Assembly (NCBI GenBank): GCA_013298805.1
Contig: JAAFIU010000001.1
Location: 1-64,000, forward strand
DNA: 64,000 nt
Source: Cytophagales bacterium
GTDB lineage: Bacteria; Bacteroidota; Bacteroidia; Cytophagales; Spirosomataceae
Direction: 5' to 3'
Both the position numbers and the translations under genes were made by a program. The notes under the pieces are model-generated. The model saw only the letters and a program-made list of their open reading frames with translations. It ran no database searches and had not been told where the DNA came from. Positions within the stretch are counted from its first letter, which is position 1. The number at the start of each line of letters is the position of its first letter. Positions 18,828-29,348 of this stretch are shown one piece after another.

Positions 18828-19898
18828 ATGAAAAAACATATCTTAGTAGTCCCAGGTGACGGAATTGGGCAAGAAGTAACAACCGTTGGTAAACAAGTTT
18901 TAGAGAAAATCGCAGCGAAATTCGGACATGAATTTACGTATGACGAAGCTCTTATCGGTCACGTAGCTATCGAGGCAACTGGCGACCCACTTCCAGAAGA
19001 AACATTAGTAAAAATGCGTGCTTCTGATGCCATCCTTTTCGGAGCGGTTGGACACATCAAATACGATAACGACCCACACGCAAAAGTTCGTCCAGAGCAA
19101 GGATTGTTGAAAATGCGTAAAGAATTAGGCTTGTACGCAAACCTTCGTCCAATCAAATTATTTGATGAATTGTTAGAAGCATCTTCTATCAAACCAGAAA
19201 TTTTGAAAGGAGCCGATATTCTTTTCTTCCGTGAATTAACGGGTGACGTTTACTTCGGAAAAAGAGAAAGAATCGACGAAGGAAATACCGCTTACGATAC
19301 CATGATTTATAGCAAATATGAAGTTGAGCGTATTGCACGTAAAGCTTTTGATGCAGCGATGACTCGTGGCAAAAAATTAATGTCAGTTGACAAAGCAAAC
19401 GTATTAGAATCAAGTCGTTTGTGGAGAGAAACTGTACAAGCAATTGCTCCAGAATATCCAGAAGTAGAGGTTACTCACCAATTTGTGGATTCTTGTGCGA
19501 TGATGTTAATTAAAGATCCAAAACAATTTGACGTAGTAGTTACAGGTAATTTATTCGGAGATATTTTGACGGATGAAGCCTCACAAATTGCAGGTTCAAT
19601 GGGAATGTTGGCTTCGGCTTCAATCGGTGATAGCACTGGTGTTTATGAGCCAATTCACGGTTCTGGACACGATATTGCGGGTAAAGGCGTAGCTAATCCA
19701 ATGGCTTCTGTTCTTTCAGCAGCATTATTATTAGATATTTCTTTTGGTTTGAAAGAAGAAGCAAATGCCGTAATTGCAGCAGTAGATGCAGTATTGAAAG
19801 CAGGTTTCCGTACAGGAGACATCGCTACAAAAGATACGCCAAAAGATATGATTTTGGGTACTGATGCGATTGGTGCAGAGATTTTGAGCAGAATATAA
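18828..19898 (+). CDS. leuB: 3-isopropylmalate dehydrogenase
   Basis: MKKHILVVPGDGIGQEV, FRELTGDVYFGKR, GNLFGDILTDEASQIAGSMGMLASAS, EPIHGSGHDIAGKGVANP. Confidence 0.97.
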   Translation: MKKHILVVPGDGIGQEVTTVGKQVLEKIAAKFGHEFTYDEALIGHVAIEATGDPLPEETLVKMRASDAILFGAVGHIKYDNDPHAKVRPEQGLLKMRKELGLYANLRPIKLFDELLEASSIKPEILKGADILFFRELTGDVYFGKRERIDEGNTAYDTMIYSKYEVERIARKAFDAAMTRGKKLMSVDKANVLESSRLWRETVQAIAPEYPEVEVTHQFVDSCAMMLIKDPKQFDVVVTGNLFGDILTDEASQIAGSMGMLASASIGDSTGVYEPIHGSGHDIAGKGVANPMASVLSAALLLDISFGLKEEANAVIAAVDAVLKAGFRTGDIATKDTPKDMILGTDAIGAEILSRI

Positions 19899-19911
19899 TT
19901 TTGTTTGAAAT

Positions 19912-19951
19912 ATAAAAACGCTGATGAGAGTATATTCATCAGCGTTTTTAT
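19912..19951. terminator. Bidirectional terminator
   Basis: ATAAAAACGCTGATGA / TCATCAGCGTTTTTAT, 16-bp perfect stem. Confidence 0.85.
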
Positions 19952-20818
19952 TTAGTATTGGTAAGTTGTTTTCGAAATACCAACTATTGTATTTGGACTG
20001 TATGATTTACCTGAAGTTATTAAAGTAAGTGGGTAACCTGTTTGAGCATCATACGTATATACATTATTGGTTTCTGTTGTTAAGATTCCCTGTTGATAAT
20101 TTTTAGAAATTAAAATATTATTTTTACTTTCAGAACCTACTGCACCTCCCAAGCCCGATAATCGGAACACCCATTTTAAATCTTTATATGGATTTGGTTT
20201 ATCATCATAAGTATATTCGTGAGTCAATACTTCAGGAGAAGCTCCTACATCTTTTAGAAAAACTTTAATTACATTACCCTTAGAATCATATTCATAACGA
20301 TTATAGGCATTTTGAGGTGTCTCTTTCTTAACTCCATTCTTGTCAGTATTCACAATGTTGACGACTGTATACTTAATTAATTGATTGTTTGCATTCAATT
20401 CAAGTTGAGAATAAACAGTTTGGGTACTGCTATACCTTGTTTCGATTTCATAACCATTGTTTGCCTTTTTCGCAATATTTTCAACTTTACTAAGTGTATA
20501 TCCATTTGGCCCCCCAATAGCAAAATCACTAACTAATTTATAACCTTCTAAAGCTTCTTCGGTAAGTATGTTATTGCTTATGGGGCCAGTTCTTGGTGGT
20601 AAACCATCCTCTTTAATAGTATCAATTTTTTGTAAATTACTGAGCTTTTCATTGTTGTAAACAAGCGAATATATACTCTTTACAGTCCTATTTGGAGTAA
20701 TCCCCTCGGTTGTAAACCCTTTTAAAACAGTAATAATTGGGGCAGGGTTAGGGTCTTTCTTTTTTTCACAAGACAGAAAAACTAAAATAGATAGGGAGCA
20801 CAAAATGAGTTTTTTCAT
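19952..20818 (-). CDS. Hypothetical lipoprotein
   Basis: MKKLILCSLSILVFLSCEKKK lipobox. Confidence 0.75.
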   Translation of the reverse strand: MKKLILCSLSILVFLSCEKKKDPNPAPIITVLKGFTTEGITPNRTVKSIYSLVYNNEKLSNLQKIDTIKEDGLPPRTGPISNNILTEEALEGYKLVSDFAIGGPNGYTLSKVENIAKKANNGYEIETRYSSTQTVYSQLELNANNQLIKYTVVNIVNTDKNGVKKETPQNAYNRYEYDSKGNVIKVFLKDVGASPEVLTHEYTYDDKPNPYKDLKWVFRLSGLGGAVGSESKNNILISKNYQQGILTTETNNVYTYDAQTGYPLTLITSGKSYSPNTIVGISKTTYQY

Positions 20819-20932
20819 AAAAGTGTATTTTGAATAGATAGATTATGAGAAAATGTAAAAGAGTGTATTTTACATAGATAAATTGACTGTAAAATATTGG
20901 AACGTAATTATAAATATAATAGCTATTATGGT

Positions 20933-20979
20933 ATGACTACCTGTAAATGACTAATTTTTAGTTATTTACAGGTAGTCAT
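20933..20979 (-). terminator. Hairpin, probable terminator of upstream minus-strand gene
   Basis: ATGACTACCTGTAAATGACTAA / TTAGTTATTTACAGGTAGTCAT (1 mismatch). Confidence 0.6.
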
Positions 20980-21012
20980 GTTGTCGGTTTTGACATTAAG
21001 TCTCCAATGAAT

Positions 21013-24000
21013 CTATTTCTTCCCCTCAAACCCACTCTCTTCCATCCATTCTTCAAACTCCCCAGGCGAATTCATTGCCGAAGGAATCATTACTCTTCTT
21101 GAACGTCTTTCAGGAGCTTTTATCTCGAAGTCTTTCTCTGATTTTACACCGTTTGCCGTTTCAAAAGTGATTTTGTACTTGCCAGCTTTGATGTAAAATG
21201 CTTTGTCTTCACCTTCTTCAACCTTGATAGCCTTATCGTCTTTTTTCTTGGTATCGTTTAAGTGTTTTTCGTAATCTTTCGCCACCGCAGGATTGATGGT
21301 ATAGTCCCAAATAACGGTATTTATTCCTGTTTCGCTATCATCACTTAATTCTTTCAAAACCAAGCCTTTGTCTGTCGCAATTGTTACTTTCGTTTTTCCT
21401 GCATTTTTGGTGAAAAAGGAAATTGGAAACTCTCTTTTTTCGGGTTCATCGTATTTTCTTGAAGCATCAATTCTGCCCCAACGTGGGTTCAAATTGATGG
21501 TTTTAATCGTGAATAAGTGCAAATCTTTATTCATTAACGAATCCGTTAATTGTTGAACCAAACTTACATCGGCAATATAAATTGAACGACCGTGTGTTCC
21601 TACAACTAATTCATTATCACGTGGATGAACGATTAAATCATGAACCGCTACCGCTGGCATATCGCCCGACATACGCATAAATGATTTTCCTTGATTCACG
21701 GAAATATACAAACTGTGGTCTGTGCCAACGTACAATAAATTAGCGTTTTTAGGGTCTTCTTTTACCACATTTACAGGTTCGGCAGGGAGGTCTTCGCCTA
21801 ATTTTTGCCAAGTTGTTCCATAGTCAGTTGAGCGATAAACATAACTGTTAAAATGGTCGTCACGGTAGCCGTTTAGTGATACATAAACTGTTCCTTCTGC
21901 ATGATTTGAAGTGTTTACTCTGCTCACCCATAAATTTTGTGGTAAACCATCCGAAATTTTCGTCCAAGTATAGCCACCGTCTTTTGAAATGTGGATTAAA
22001 CCGTCGTCCGTTCCTACGTATAAAAGCCCAAATTTTAGCGGAGATTCGTCAATTGTCGTAAGTGTTCCGAAAGGTACATCGCCTTCTTTTCCACCTTTTG
22101 TCAAGTCGCCCGAAAGTGCTTTCCAAGTCTCGCCTTTGTCCAAACTTCTGAAAAAGCGATTTCCGCCAAAATAAATAATGTCTTGATTATGTTTTGATAA
22201 TAGAATCGGACTTTGCCAGTTGAAACGGTTTTTTCCTTCGCCAATTTCTTGTGGCATTTGTAAATATTTCTGCGAACCAGTTAAGGTATTGACTTTAAAA
22301 TAATTCCCAAACTGAAAACCTGTGTAAACCGTCTGATTATCACGAGTATCTACGGCAATTTGCATACCGTCGCCACCCATAATCCGTTTGAAAGGGTACT
22401 GACCGCTGTCGTACCAATCATAATCTGGTTTGTTGGTTGAAGGGCCAAACCAAACGCCATTGTCTTGCAATCCACCGTAAACATTATAAGGTTTTGCCAT
22501 ATCTACTTGTACGGCATATAATTGCCCAACTGCTGGCGTATTGGCTTTAAACCACGTTTTTCCCTCGTCGTAAGTGATATTGATACCACCGTCATTCCCC
22601 AAAATTTGGTGCTTTGAGTTCGTTGGATTTATCCAAACAATATGGTGGTCGGCGTGTACATTGTCGGCATTCATCGACTTGAAAGTCTTTCCACCATCGT
22701 CAGATTTAATAATTTGAAAACCTGGAATCACAATTTTATCGGCATTGTCAGGAGCAACGAAAACTGTCCCGAAATAATAGCCATACGTATTAAAAACCCA
22801 GTCGAGATAATCTTTGTGGGTGCGTTTCCAAGATTTTCCACCATCTTCCGAACGATAAACTTCAGCACCAGTAATTGGTGTATCGAATAAATCATCATTG
22901 GCATTTTCAGTGAATTTCACAACGTCCATTACTTGGATTTTTCCAGCTTTGATGTCTGCTTTCAAACTTTTAGCCGTGTATTTTTCTGGAAAACGCTTCT
23001 CGTCTAAATATTCTGAAATTTGATTGTCTGATAAAACCAAAAATTGCTCTGCGTTCATGCTACGCAATTTTTTAGCGGTCAAAAGATTGTCTTCTTCTTT
23101 CTTTTTCCCATCGTCAGGACGATTCTTTTGATTGTCTAAAACGGCATAAACAATATTTGGATTTTGTGGAGAAATACCCACGCCCACACGACCGTTGCCA
23201 TCGCCTTGCGGGAAGCCCGAACCTTCACCTGTGATTAACGTCCAAGTATCGCCACCGTTGGTCGATTTATAAACGCCCGTTGTTTTTCCTGATTCTACGA
23301 AATTCCAAGCAGAACGTTTTTTATGCCACATCCCTGCATATAAAGTATTCGGGTTAATGGGGTCGATTGTGAGGTCGATTCCGCCTGTATTTTCATCAAT
23401 GAAAAGCGTTTGTTTCCAAGTTTTTCCGCCGTCAGTTGTTTTGAAAAGTCCACGTTCTTTGTTGGAAGAATAAAGACTTCCTACGGCTGCAACCCAAACG
23501 GTATTGGGGTCGGTTGGGTGCAAAATTACTTTCCCGATATGGTGCGTTTCATTCAAGCCTTTATGTTGCCACGTTTTACCACTGTCTTCGCTTTTGTACA
23601 TACCTATACCAGAATAGGACGAACGAGAAGAGTTTGATTCGCCAGTACCAACCCAAATCGTTTTGCCGTTGGTTTTCCAGTCCACCGCAATATCACCAAT
23701 GGTCATAACTGCCTCATTATCAAACAAAGGAGAAAAACTGATTCCATTATTTTCAGTTTTCCAAAGTCCACCCGAAGCATACGCCACATAGAATTGCGTT
23801 GGGTTTTGGTTATTTACGTCCACATCAACAACTCGTCCCGACATCACTGTTGGACCAACAGAGCGAAATTTAACGTTATTTACTAATGATTTGGCTTCTA
23901 ATGCTTTACGGATTTCGAGAGCTTTTAAACGTTCAGAAGCAGGCGTTCCTGTGAGTGATTGAGTAACAAGAGGAGCGGAGATTTCTTTTTTCTTTTTTTG

Positions 24001-24057
24001 AGCATTTGCCGAAAAAATCAGTGCCAAAGTTAAAAATAGTAAGTATGGTTTTTTCAT
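21013..24057 (-). CDS. Secreted VPS10/BNR-repeat (sialidase-like beta-propeller) protein
   Basis: Repeated S.DGGKTW / TTDGGKTWKQT Asp-box motifs; signal peptide after ATG at 24057 (MKKPYLLFLTLALIFSANAQ). Confidence 0.88.
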   Translation of the reverse strand: MKKPYLLFLTLALIFSANAQKKKKEISAPLVTQSLTGTPASERLKALEIRKALEAKSLVNNVKFRSVGPTVMSGRVVDVDVNNQNPTQFYVAYASGGLWKTENNGISFSPLFDNEAVMTIGDIAVDWKTNGKTIWVGTGESNSSRSSYSGIGMYKSEDSGKTWQHKGLNETHHIGKVILHPTDPNTVWVAAVGSLYSSNKERGLFKTTDGGKTWKQTLFIDENTGGIDLTIDPINPNTLYAGMWHKKRSAWNFVESGKTTGVYKSTNGGDTWTLITGEGSGFPQGDGNGRVGVGISPQNPNIVYAVLDNQKNRPDDGKKKEEDNLLTAKKLRSMNAEQFLVLSDNQISEYLDEKRFPEKYTAKSLKADIKAGKIQVMDVVKFTENANDDLFDTPITGAEVYRSEDGGKSWKRTHKDYLDWVFNTYGYYFGTVFVAPDNADKIVIPGFQIIKSDDGGKTFKSMNADNVHADHHIVWINPTNSKHQILGNDGGINITYDEGKTWFKANTPAVGQLYAVQVDMAKPYNVYGGLQDNGVWFGPSTNKPDYDWYDSGQYPFKRIMGGDGMQIAVDTRDNQTVYTGFQFGNYFKVNTLTGSQKYLQMPQEIGEGKNRFNWQSPILLSKHNQDIIYFGGNRFFRSLDKGETWKALSGDLTKGGKEGDVPFGTLTTIDESPLKFGLLYVGTDDGLIHISKDGGYTWTKISDGLPQNLWVSRVNTSNHAEGTVYVSLNGYRDDHFNSYVYRSTDYGTTWQKLGEDLPAEPVNVVKEDPKNANLLYVGTDHSLYISVNQGKSFMRMSGDMPAVAVHDLIVHPRDNELVVGTHGRSIYIADVSLVQQLTDSLMNKDLHLFTIKTINLNPRWGRIDASRKYDEPEKREFPISFFTKNAGKTKVTIATDKGLVLKELSDDSETGINTVIWDYTINPAVAKDYEKHLNDTKKKDDKAIKVEEGEDKAFYIKAGKYKITFETANGVKSEKDFEIKAPERRSRRVMIPSAMNSPGEFEEWMEESGFEGKK

Positions 24058-24275
24058 TTTTATGATTTTAGATTGATGACATAGTAAAGATAATTGGAAA
24101 GGTAATTTCTTGTTCATCTTATCAAATAATACTTTCATCTTCAATTATTTTGGTATTATTATAGCTATAAAAACAATAGTGAAAGCTAAAATTAGCTCTA
24201 TAATAATATTTGAAAAATACATAAATAATTTTATCTTTACTTAGATTATTTTTATACGTTTAACCAAATAGCATC

Positions 24276-24737
24276 ATGAAACTCTTATATAAAATTGGTA
24301 TTTTCTTATCAACTATAATGTTGAGTATGAGTTGTAGCAAACAAAACGTTACTTCAAATTCAAATAATAATAATTCAACAATGTATGGAGAAGTACAAAA
24401 CTCCAGAAATAATACAGGCTCAACCGTAGTAATAGAAGAAAACAATACAATGCAAAATGCTACGATGGATTATTACCTTCAACAGGTTGCTGGTGTAAAT
24501 ATTACAGGAACTGGAGCAAGTGCAACGGTTACTATTAGAGGAGTTAACTCGTTTGTTTCAAATATTGAACCGCTTTTCTTAATTAATGGCCAAGCAATGA
24601 ATAACTTTTCTACTGTTTACTATTTATGCAATGCTAATAACATAAAATCAGTAGCAGTTCTGAAAGATGCGGCCAGTTGTAGTCTGTATGGTTCTCGTGG
24701 TGCAAATGGTGTTATTTCAATTACTCTCAAAAAATAA
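24276..24737 (+). CDS. Lipoprotein consisting of an isolated TonB-dependent-receptor plug domain
   Basis: Lipobox MLSMSCSK; YLQQVAGVNITGTGASATVTIRGVNSF...EPLFLINGQ...IKSVAVLKDAASCSLYGSRGANGVISITLKK then stop. Confidence 0.8.
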   Translation: MKLLYKIGIFLSTIMLSMSCSKQNVTSNSNNNNSTMYGEVQNSRNNTGSTVVIEENNTMQNATMDYYLQQVAGVNITGTGASATVTIRGVNSFVSNIEPLFLINGQAMNNFSTVYYLCNANNIKSVAVLKDAASCSLYGSRGANGVISITLKK

Positions 24738-24840
24738 ACACATTATAAGCATTACAGATTATAAAATTGGCTTTGTAAACAGCAATCCTCTATTTCATTT
24801 ACTTACCTTTGCAAATAGAATAAAATGCAAAATCAAGCAA

Positions 24841-25221
24841 ATGAAAATCAAATATATATTACCAATAATAGTCTTGGCAACAGCCTGCACTAAACAACCT
24901 AAATTGGAGGGTTTAGACCTTGAAAAATGGAAAGCTGACAAAGGCGGTTGTTCAGGAGAACGCACTAAAAATATTGATAAGTTAAAATCTTTGAAAGAAG
25001 AAATAAAAGGTGTTAGTTCAAATGATATTGATGATTATTTGGGCAGACCTGACGTTCAACAATTAGCCGACCGTAACCAAGAATATTATATTTATTTTTT
25101 GGAAAAAGGAAAACATTGTGAAACGTTACAAGAAAAATCAGACGCTCAGTCAATGGTTTTACGTTTCTCAGCAATGGGAATGGCTACCGAAGTTACTTTT
25201 CAAAGAGGCGTTCCGAAATAA
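24841..25221 (+). CDS. Hypothetical lipoprotein
   Basis: MKIKYILPIIVLATACTKQ lipobox; ATG at 24841 preferred over 24667. Confidence 0.7.
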   Translation: MKIKYILPIIVLATACTKQPKLEGLDLEKWKADKGGCSGERTKNIDKLKSLKEEIKGVSSNDIDDYLGRPDVQQLADRNQEYYIYFLEKGKHCETLQEKSDAQSMVLRFSAMGMATEVTFQRGVPK

Positions 25222-25238
25222 CCTTGTTTCAAATAAAA

Positions 25239-25266
25239 AGTCCTCATGTATCTTAACATGAGGACT
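25239..25266. terminator. Hairpin between convergent genes
   Basis: AGTCCTCATGT / ACATGAGGACT. Confidence 0.7.
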
Positions 25267-25301
25267 GCAAATATTTGTTCAAAGTAAGGATTTTCAGTTT
25301 T

Positions 25302-25802
25302 TTAGAATTTAATTGGTAGCACATAATAAGAGGCTACTTCAATTCCTTGGATTTTTGCAGGATTCCAAGACCCCATTTTCTTCACTACTTTTATGGCTTC
25401 AGCACTTAATTGTGGGTCAGAGTTACCAACTAAAATATGAACTTTGCTGATTTCACCATAACGCTCAACCAGAAATCTCACTAAAATAGTTTCACCTTTC
25501 GAGCCTTTGGGATGAATAATATTTTGACTAATAAATTTTTTCAACCCATCTTGCCCATCAGGAAAAGAGGCTGGAAACTCTACATCATAATAAGTCGAAT
25601 CTCTGTCAACAACAATATTTTTGAAACGACTTTCTCTGGTTTTTTCTTTACTTACCAGCATATTCATTTCGCTATCATTATCTAACACACTTGCCACTAA
25701 AGCTTTTCCTTTTTCGGAAAAAGTCGTTGGCTCTAATATACTTTTTTGTGATTTACCATAAAATGCTACCAAAAGTAACATTGTCAGTATAACAATTCTC
25801 AT
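25302..25802 (-). CDS. TonB C-terminal-like (energy transducer) domain protein
   Basis: ETILVRFLVERYGEISKVHILVGNSDPQLSAEAIKVVKKMGSWNPAKIQG. Confidence 0.75.
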   Translation of the reverse strand: MRIVILTMLLLVAFYGKSQKSILEPTTFSEKGKALVASVLDNDSEMNMLVSKEKTRESRFKNIVVDRDSTYYDVEFPASFPDGQDGLKKFISQNIIHPKGSKGETILVRFLVERYGEISKVHILVGNSDPQLSAEAIKVVKKMGSWNPAKIQGIEVASYYVLPIKF

Positions 25803-26223
25803 GACTCTTATAAGTTTAAAAGTTTCAACAATTAAGCATTGAGAAACGTAACTACTTGGAAACAGGAAACAAGATTAAATTAAAACAAACCTTGATTCTC
25901 GACTTTCATGGCGGTTACGGTCAAGCAATCTTAAAGTGAAATTTTTTCTTACATCAAATCATCGCATATTAAAATAATTTACAACGTATACTTTTTTAAA
26001 AAGTATGCCCAATTTTTGTTTGGTTTACAAAGATATAAAATTAGAATTCATAAATGCAAACATTTAACAAAAAAAATATTTAAACACTTATCACCCTAAA
26101 AAACAGACAGTTAAGTATTTTTATCTAAATTCATTATTGAATTAAAAAACAAAATTGAATTAAAAACAAAACAAATAAGGTTGTTTAAAATACAAAATAT
26201 TCATATCCTGAGTTTATACAAAG

Positions 26224-26270
26224 AAAAAGCGTATTTAAAACAGCTAAAACCTGTCGTAAACACGCTTTTT
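26224..26270 (-). terminator. Hairpin with A/T tracts downstream of 26312-26656
   Basis: AAAAAGCGT ... ACGCTTTTT. Confidence 0.55.
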
Positions 26271-26311
26271 TGATAAAAAATCAATGTTTTCACTTAGATT
26301 TTTCTAAGAAA

Positions 26312-26656
26312 TTAATCTCCATCCAAAAACCATCCTAACATTGTTGAAAGAACAGAAAGTCCGAAACTGAAAATTAATGGAGGAACAAACCCCTCAACAG
26401 TAAATCCTTGTATAAAGTGAGCCACAACGTAAACCACAATGACATTGATTACTAATAAGAATAGCCCAAGTGTAAGAATTGTAATGGGGAAACTGATAAG
26501 TTTTAGAATTGGCTTCACAAAAGTATTGGCAAAACCCATTGCTAAAGCCACAAAAATTGAAGTCTCGAAACTATCAATTTTTATCCCAACAATATACTTT
26601 GTTCCAAACATTATTACTACGGCGATAATTAAGTATTTGATGATAAAATTTACCAT
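26312..26656 (-). CDS. Phage holin family 4 / YvlD-like membrane protein
   Basis: Four hydrophobic segments; ALAMGFANTFVKPILKLISFPITILTLGLFLLVINVIVV. Confidence 0.75.
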   Translation of the reverse strand: MVNFIIKYLIIAVVIMFGTKYIVGIKIDSFETSIFVALAMGFANTFVKPILKLISFPITILTLGLFLLVINVIVVYVVAHFIQGFTVEGFVPPLIFSFGLSVLSTMLGWFLDGD

Positions 26657-26670
26657 AATTTTTGAAGGGT

Positions 26671-27267
26671 TTATTTATGTCTTTCACGAAGTACGTCAAT
26701 AATTTCGTCAAAATCAATACCTCTTTGTTCGAGCAAAACTAAGTAGTGAAACAACAAATCGGCGGCTTCTCCTTTGAATAAATCATCGTTTGAATCCATT
26801 GCTTCAATCACTAATTCAACGGCTTCTTCTCCTACTTTTTGAGCAATTTTATTCGTTCCTTTCTCGAAAAGACTGGCAGTATATGATTTTTCAGAAGGCT
26901 TATTCTTTCTATCACGAATAACGGCTTTCAAGTGATTCAACCAACCTGCTTGTCCAGGTTCGTTGGCTTCATTCCAACAAGTATCCGCACCTGTATGGCA
27001 CGTTGGTCCATCAGGATTAACTTTAATTAAAAGCGTATCTTCGTCGCAATCGTTAGCAATACTTACCACACGAAGAAAATTATTTGACGTTTCGCCTTTC
27101 GTCCAGAGACGTTGTTTTGAACGACTAAAAAACGTAACGATTCCGTCTTTCTGAGTTTTTTCAAAAGCCTCTTGGTTCATGTACCCAAGCATCAGCACTT
27201 TGTCTGTTTTGGCATCTTGAATGATGGCAGGAATTAGTCCCGCTTGTTTATTGAAATCTATATTCAT
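26671..27267 (-). CDS. hisIE: Bifunctional phosphoribosyl-AMP cyclohydrolase / phosphoribosyl-ATP diphosphatase
   Basis: VLMLGYMNQEAFEKT, FFSRSKQRLWTKGETS, CHTG..TCW; C-terminal GEEAVELVIEA. Confidence 0.95.
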   Translation of the reverse strand: MNIDFNKQAGLIPAIIQDAKTDKVLMLGYMNQEAFEKTQKDGIVTFFSRSKQRLWTKGETSNNFLRVVSIANDCDEDTLLIKVNPDGPTCHTGADTCWNEANEPGQAGWLNHLKAVIRDRKNKPSEKSYTASLFEKGTNKIAQKVGEEAVELVIEAMDSNDDLFKGEAADLLFHYLVLLEQRGIDFDEIIDVLRERHK

Positions 27268-27309
27268 ATTAATTAAAACCCTTAAAGGTTTTGTTATTAC
27301 TTCCTTTAA

Positions 27310-28065
27310 TCATAATCTTATCGCAACACCTTTCTCTTTCAAATAAGTCTTCAAATCAATAATATCTATTTCTTTGAAGTGAAAAATACTGGCAGCAAGT
27401 CCTGCGTCGGCTTTTCCTTCTGTAAAAACATCGTAAAAGTGTTCCATTGTTCCTGCCCCACCCGAAGCAATAATTGGAATGGATGAATTAGCTGAAATAA
27501 TAGACGTTAGCTCATTGGCAAAACCGGCTTTTGTACCATCGGTATCCATTGATGTCAAAAGGATTTCTCCTGCTCCTCTATCTTCTACTTCTTTTGCCCA
27601 CGCAATGGTACGTAATGCTGTTGGCTTACGTCCGCCGTGTGTGTGTACGACGTGTTCATTTTCAACAAAACGTGTATCAATGGCTACAATGATACACTGC
27701 GAGCCAAAATTTAGTGCCAATTCATCAATTAATTCTGGTCTTCTAACTGCCGATGAGTTGATAGAAACTTTATCTGCCCCTGCATTTAATAAAGCCGAAA
27801 CGTCGTCAACTGATGAAATACCACCGCCAACGGTAAAGGGTATATTTACGTGTCTGGCTACATTTCTGACTAAATCAATTAACGTTTTACGATTATCAAC
27901 GGTAGCGGTTATATCCAAAAACACCAATTCATCAGCTCCTTGTTCCGCATAAATTGCCCCCAATTCTACGGGGTCACCTGCATCACGAAGATTGACGAAA
28001 TTAGTACCTTTTACGGTTCTGCCATCTTTGATGTCGAGGCAGGGGATTATTCTTTTTGTAAGCAT
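27310..28065 (-). CDS. hisF: Imidazole glycerol phosphate synthase subunit HisF
   Basis: [26 protein letters not shown] at 28065 (ORF-track start lies in a word repeat). Confidence 0.96.
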   Translation of the reverse strand: MLTKRIIPCLDIKDGRTVKGTNFVNLRDAGDPVELGAIYAEQGADELVFLDITATVDNRKTLIDLVRNVARHVNIPFTVGGGISSVDDVSALLNAGADKVSINSSAVRRPELIDELALNFGSQCIIVAIDTRFVENEHVVHTHGGRKPTALRTIAWAKEVEDRGAGEILLTSMDTDGTKAGFANELTSIISANSSIPIIASGGAGTMEHFYDVFTEGKADAGLAASIFHFKEIDIIDLKTYLKEKGVAIRL

Positions 28066-28069
28066 TATA

Positions 28070-28104
28070 ATAGGCAATAGGCGGTAGGCAATGGGCAATA
28101 AGCA
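28070..28104. repeat. Word repeat 'GGCAATAGGCGGTAGGCAATGGGCAATAAGC'
   Basis: Direct reading. Confidence 0.7.
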
Positions 28105-28150
28105 AAAATTTTATTTTTAGCGTATCGAATAAAGCATACTGCACACTGCA

Positions 28151-28873
28151 TTACTTGTTAAACTCTGCCAATTGTTTCAAGGTAATTCTTCCTTCATAAA
28201 TGGCTTTCCCGACGATTACTCCGAAGATATTCATGTCGTTCAACTTCACAATATCGTCAAAAACGGCAACGCCACCACTGGCAATAATTTGTAAATCAGG
28301 GAACTGGTCTTGTAAATTTTGGTATAAATCAAAACTTGGGCCTTGCAATAAACCATCTTTGGCAACATCCGTTGAGATGGCATACTTTGCTCCTTTTTCT
28401 ATATATTCACCCACGAAATCGTAAATTGATGTCGTAGTAGCTTCTTCCCAACCCGAAATAGCAATTTTTTCATTACGAGCATCTGCTCCTAAAATAATTT
28501 TTTCTCCTCCGTAACTTTTCAACCAACCTTCAAATAATGCTGGATTTTTTACGGCTACACTTCCGCCTGTCACTTGTTTTGCACCAGAATTAAACGCAAT
28601 TTCAATCATTTCGTCTGATTGTACGCCACCTCCAAAATCTATGTGGAGATTGGTATAAGTTGCAATTCTTTCAAGCACTTTATGATTTACAATTTTCTTT
28701 TGCTTTGCTCCGTCCAAATCCACTAAATGTAGGCGAGAAATTCCTGCATCTTCAAAAGATTTTGCAACCTCCAAAGGGTCTTCGTTATAAATTGTTTTTT
28801 GGGAATAATCGCCTTGAGTTAGACGGACACATTTGCCGTCTATAAGGTCAATGGCTGGGATAATTTGTATCAT
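28151..28873 (-). CDS. hisA: ProFAR isomerase
   Basis: MIQIIPAIDLIDGKCVRLTQGDY, HLVDLDGAK. Confidence 0.96.
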   Translation of the reverse strand: MIQIIPAIDLIDGKCVRLTQGDYSQKTIYNEDPLEVAKSFEDAGISRLHLVDLDGAKQKKIVNHKVLERIATYTNLHIDFGGGVQSDEMIEIAFNSGAKQVTGGSVAVKNPALFEGWLKSYGGEKIILGADARNEKIAISGWEEATTTSIYDFVGEYIEKGAKYAISTDVAKDGLLQGPSFDLYQNLQDQFPDLQIIASGGVAVFDDIVKLNDMNIFGVIVGKAIYEGRITLKQLAEFNK

Positions 28874-28914
28874 TTTTGGATTTCGATGTTCGAGGTTTGA
28901 TGTTCGGGTTGAAA

Positions 28915-29135
28915 CCGAAAATTAGTAGCAATTAGCATAATTTTGCAAAGTTCCAGAGGGACGAAATATTGGTAAAAATGGATTATTTCACCGCAATAAA
29001 GCCCCCATCGGAGCGAAATATTAGCAAAGTTATTATAACAAGTTTCACATTTCGCCCCGATGGGGCTTTTATAACAAAACTCATTCACACTCCTGCTACC
29101 AACATATTGCCCCGCTGGGGCTTAAATCGTACTCA
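28915..29135. repeat. GC-rich palindromic repeat cluster ('GCCCCATCGGGGCGAAATATT' family)
   Basis: AGCCCCCATCGGAGCGAAATATTAGCAAA; ATTTCGCCCCGATGGGGCT; ATTGCCCCGCTGGGGCTT; partial unit AGAGGGACGAAATATTGGTAAA. Confidence 0.85.
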
Positions 29136-29317
29136 TTTTTTTTTGGTATGATAATTCCTCTCGCTTCATTTTTCTTACGAAGTCTGGTTTTAATTTCTTG
29201 AAATTCAAGCGTTTTAGCAAAGGCTATACTCTCAACTTCATTTGCTTTCTTACGTTCTTGCCATTGTTTTAAGAAATCATTTGACTTCGTAACAGTCTGA
29301 TTTGCTTTATATTCCAT
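29096..29317 (-). CDS. Small hypothetical protein, C-terminus encoded by the adjacent repeat
   Basis: 73 aa ORF; YDLSPSGAICW tail derives from GCCCCAGCGGGGCAATATGTTGG. Confidence 0.45.
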   Translation of the reverse strand: MEYKANQTVTKSNDFLKQWQERKKANEVESIAFAKTLEFQEIKTRLRKKNEARGIIIPKKNEYDLSPSGAICW

Positions 29318-29348
29318 ATCCCTTGTATCTGTTTTTGAAAATTATTTC

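Noticed and set aside
26312-26656. Holin-like protein as evidence of a prophage
   Set aside because: Family is commonly chromosomal and there are no other phage genes nearby.
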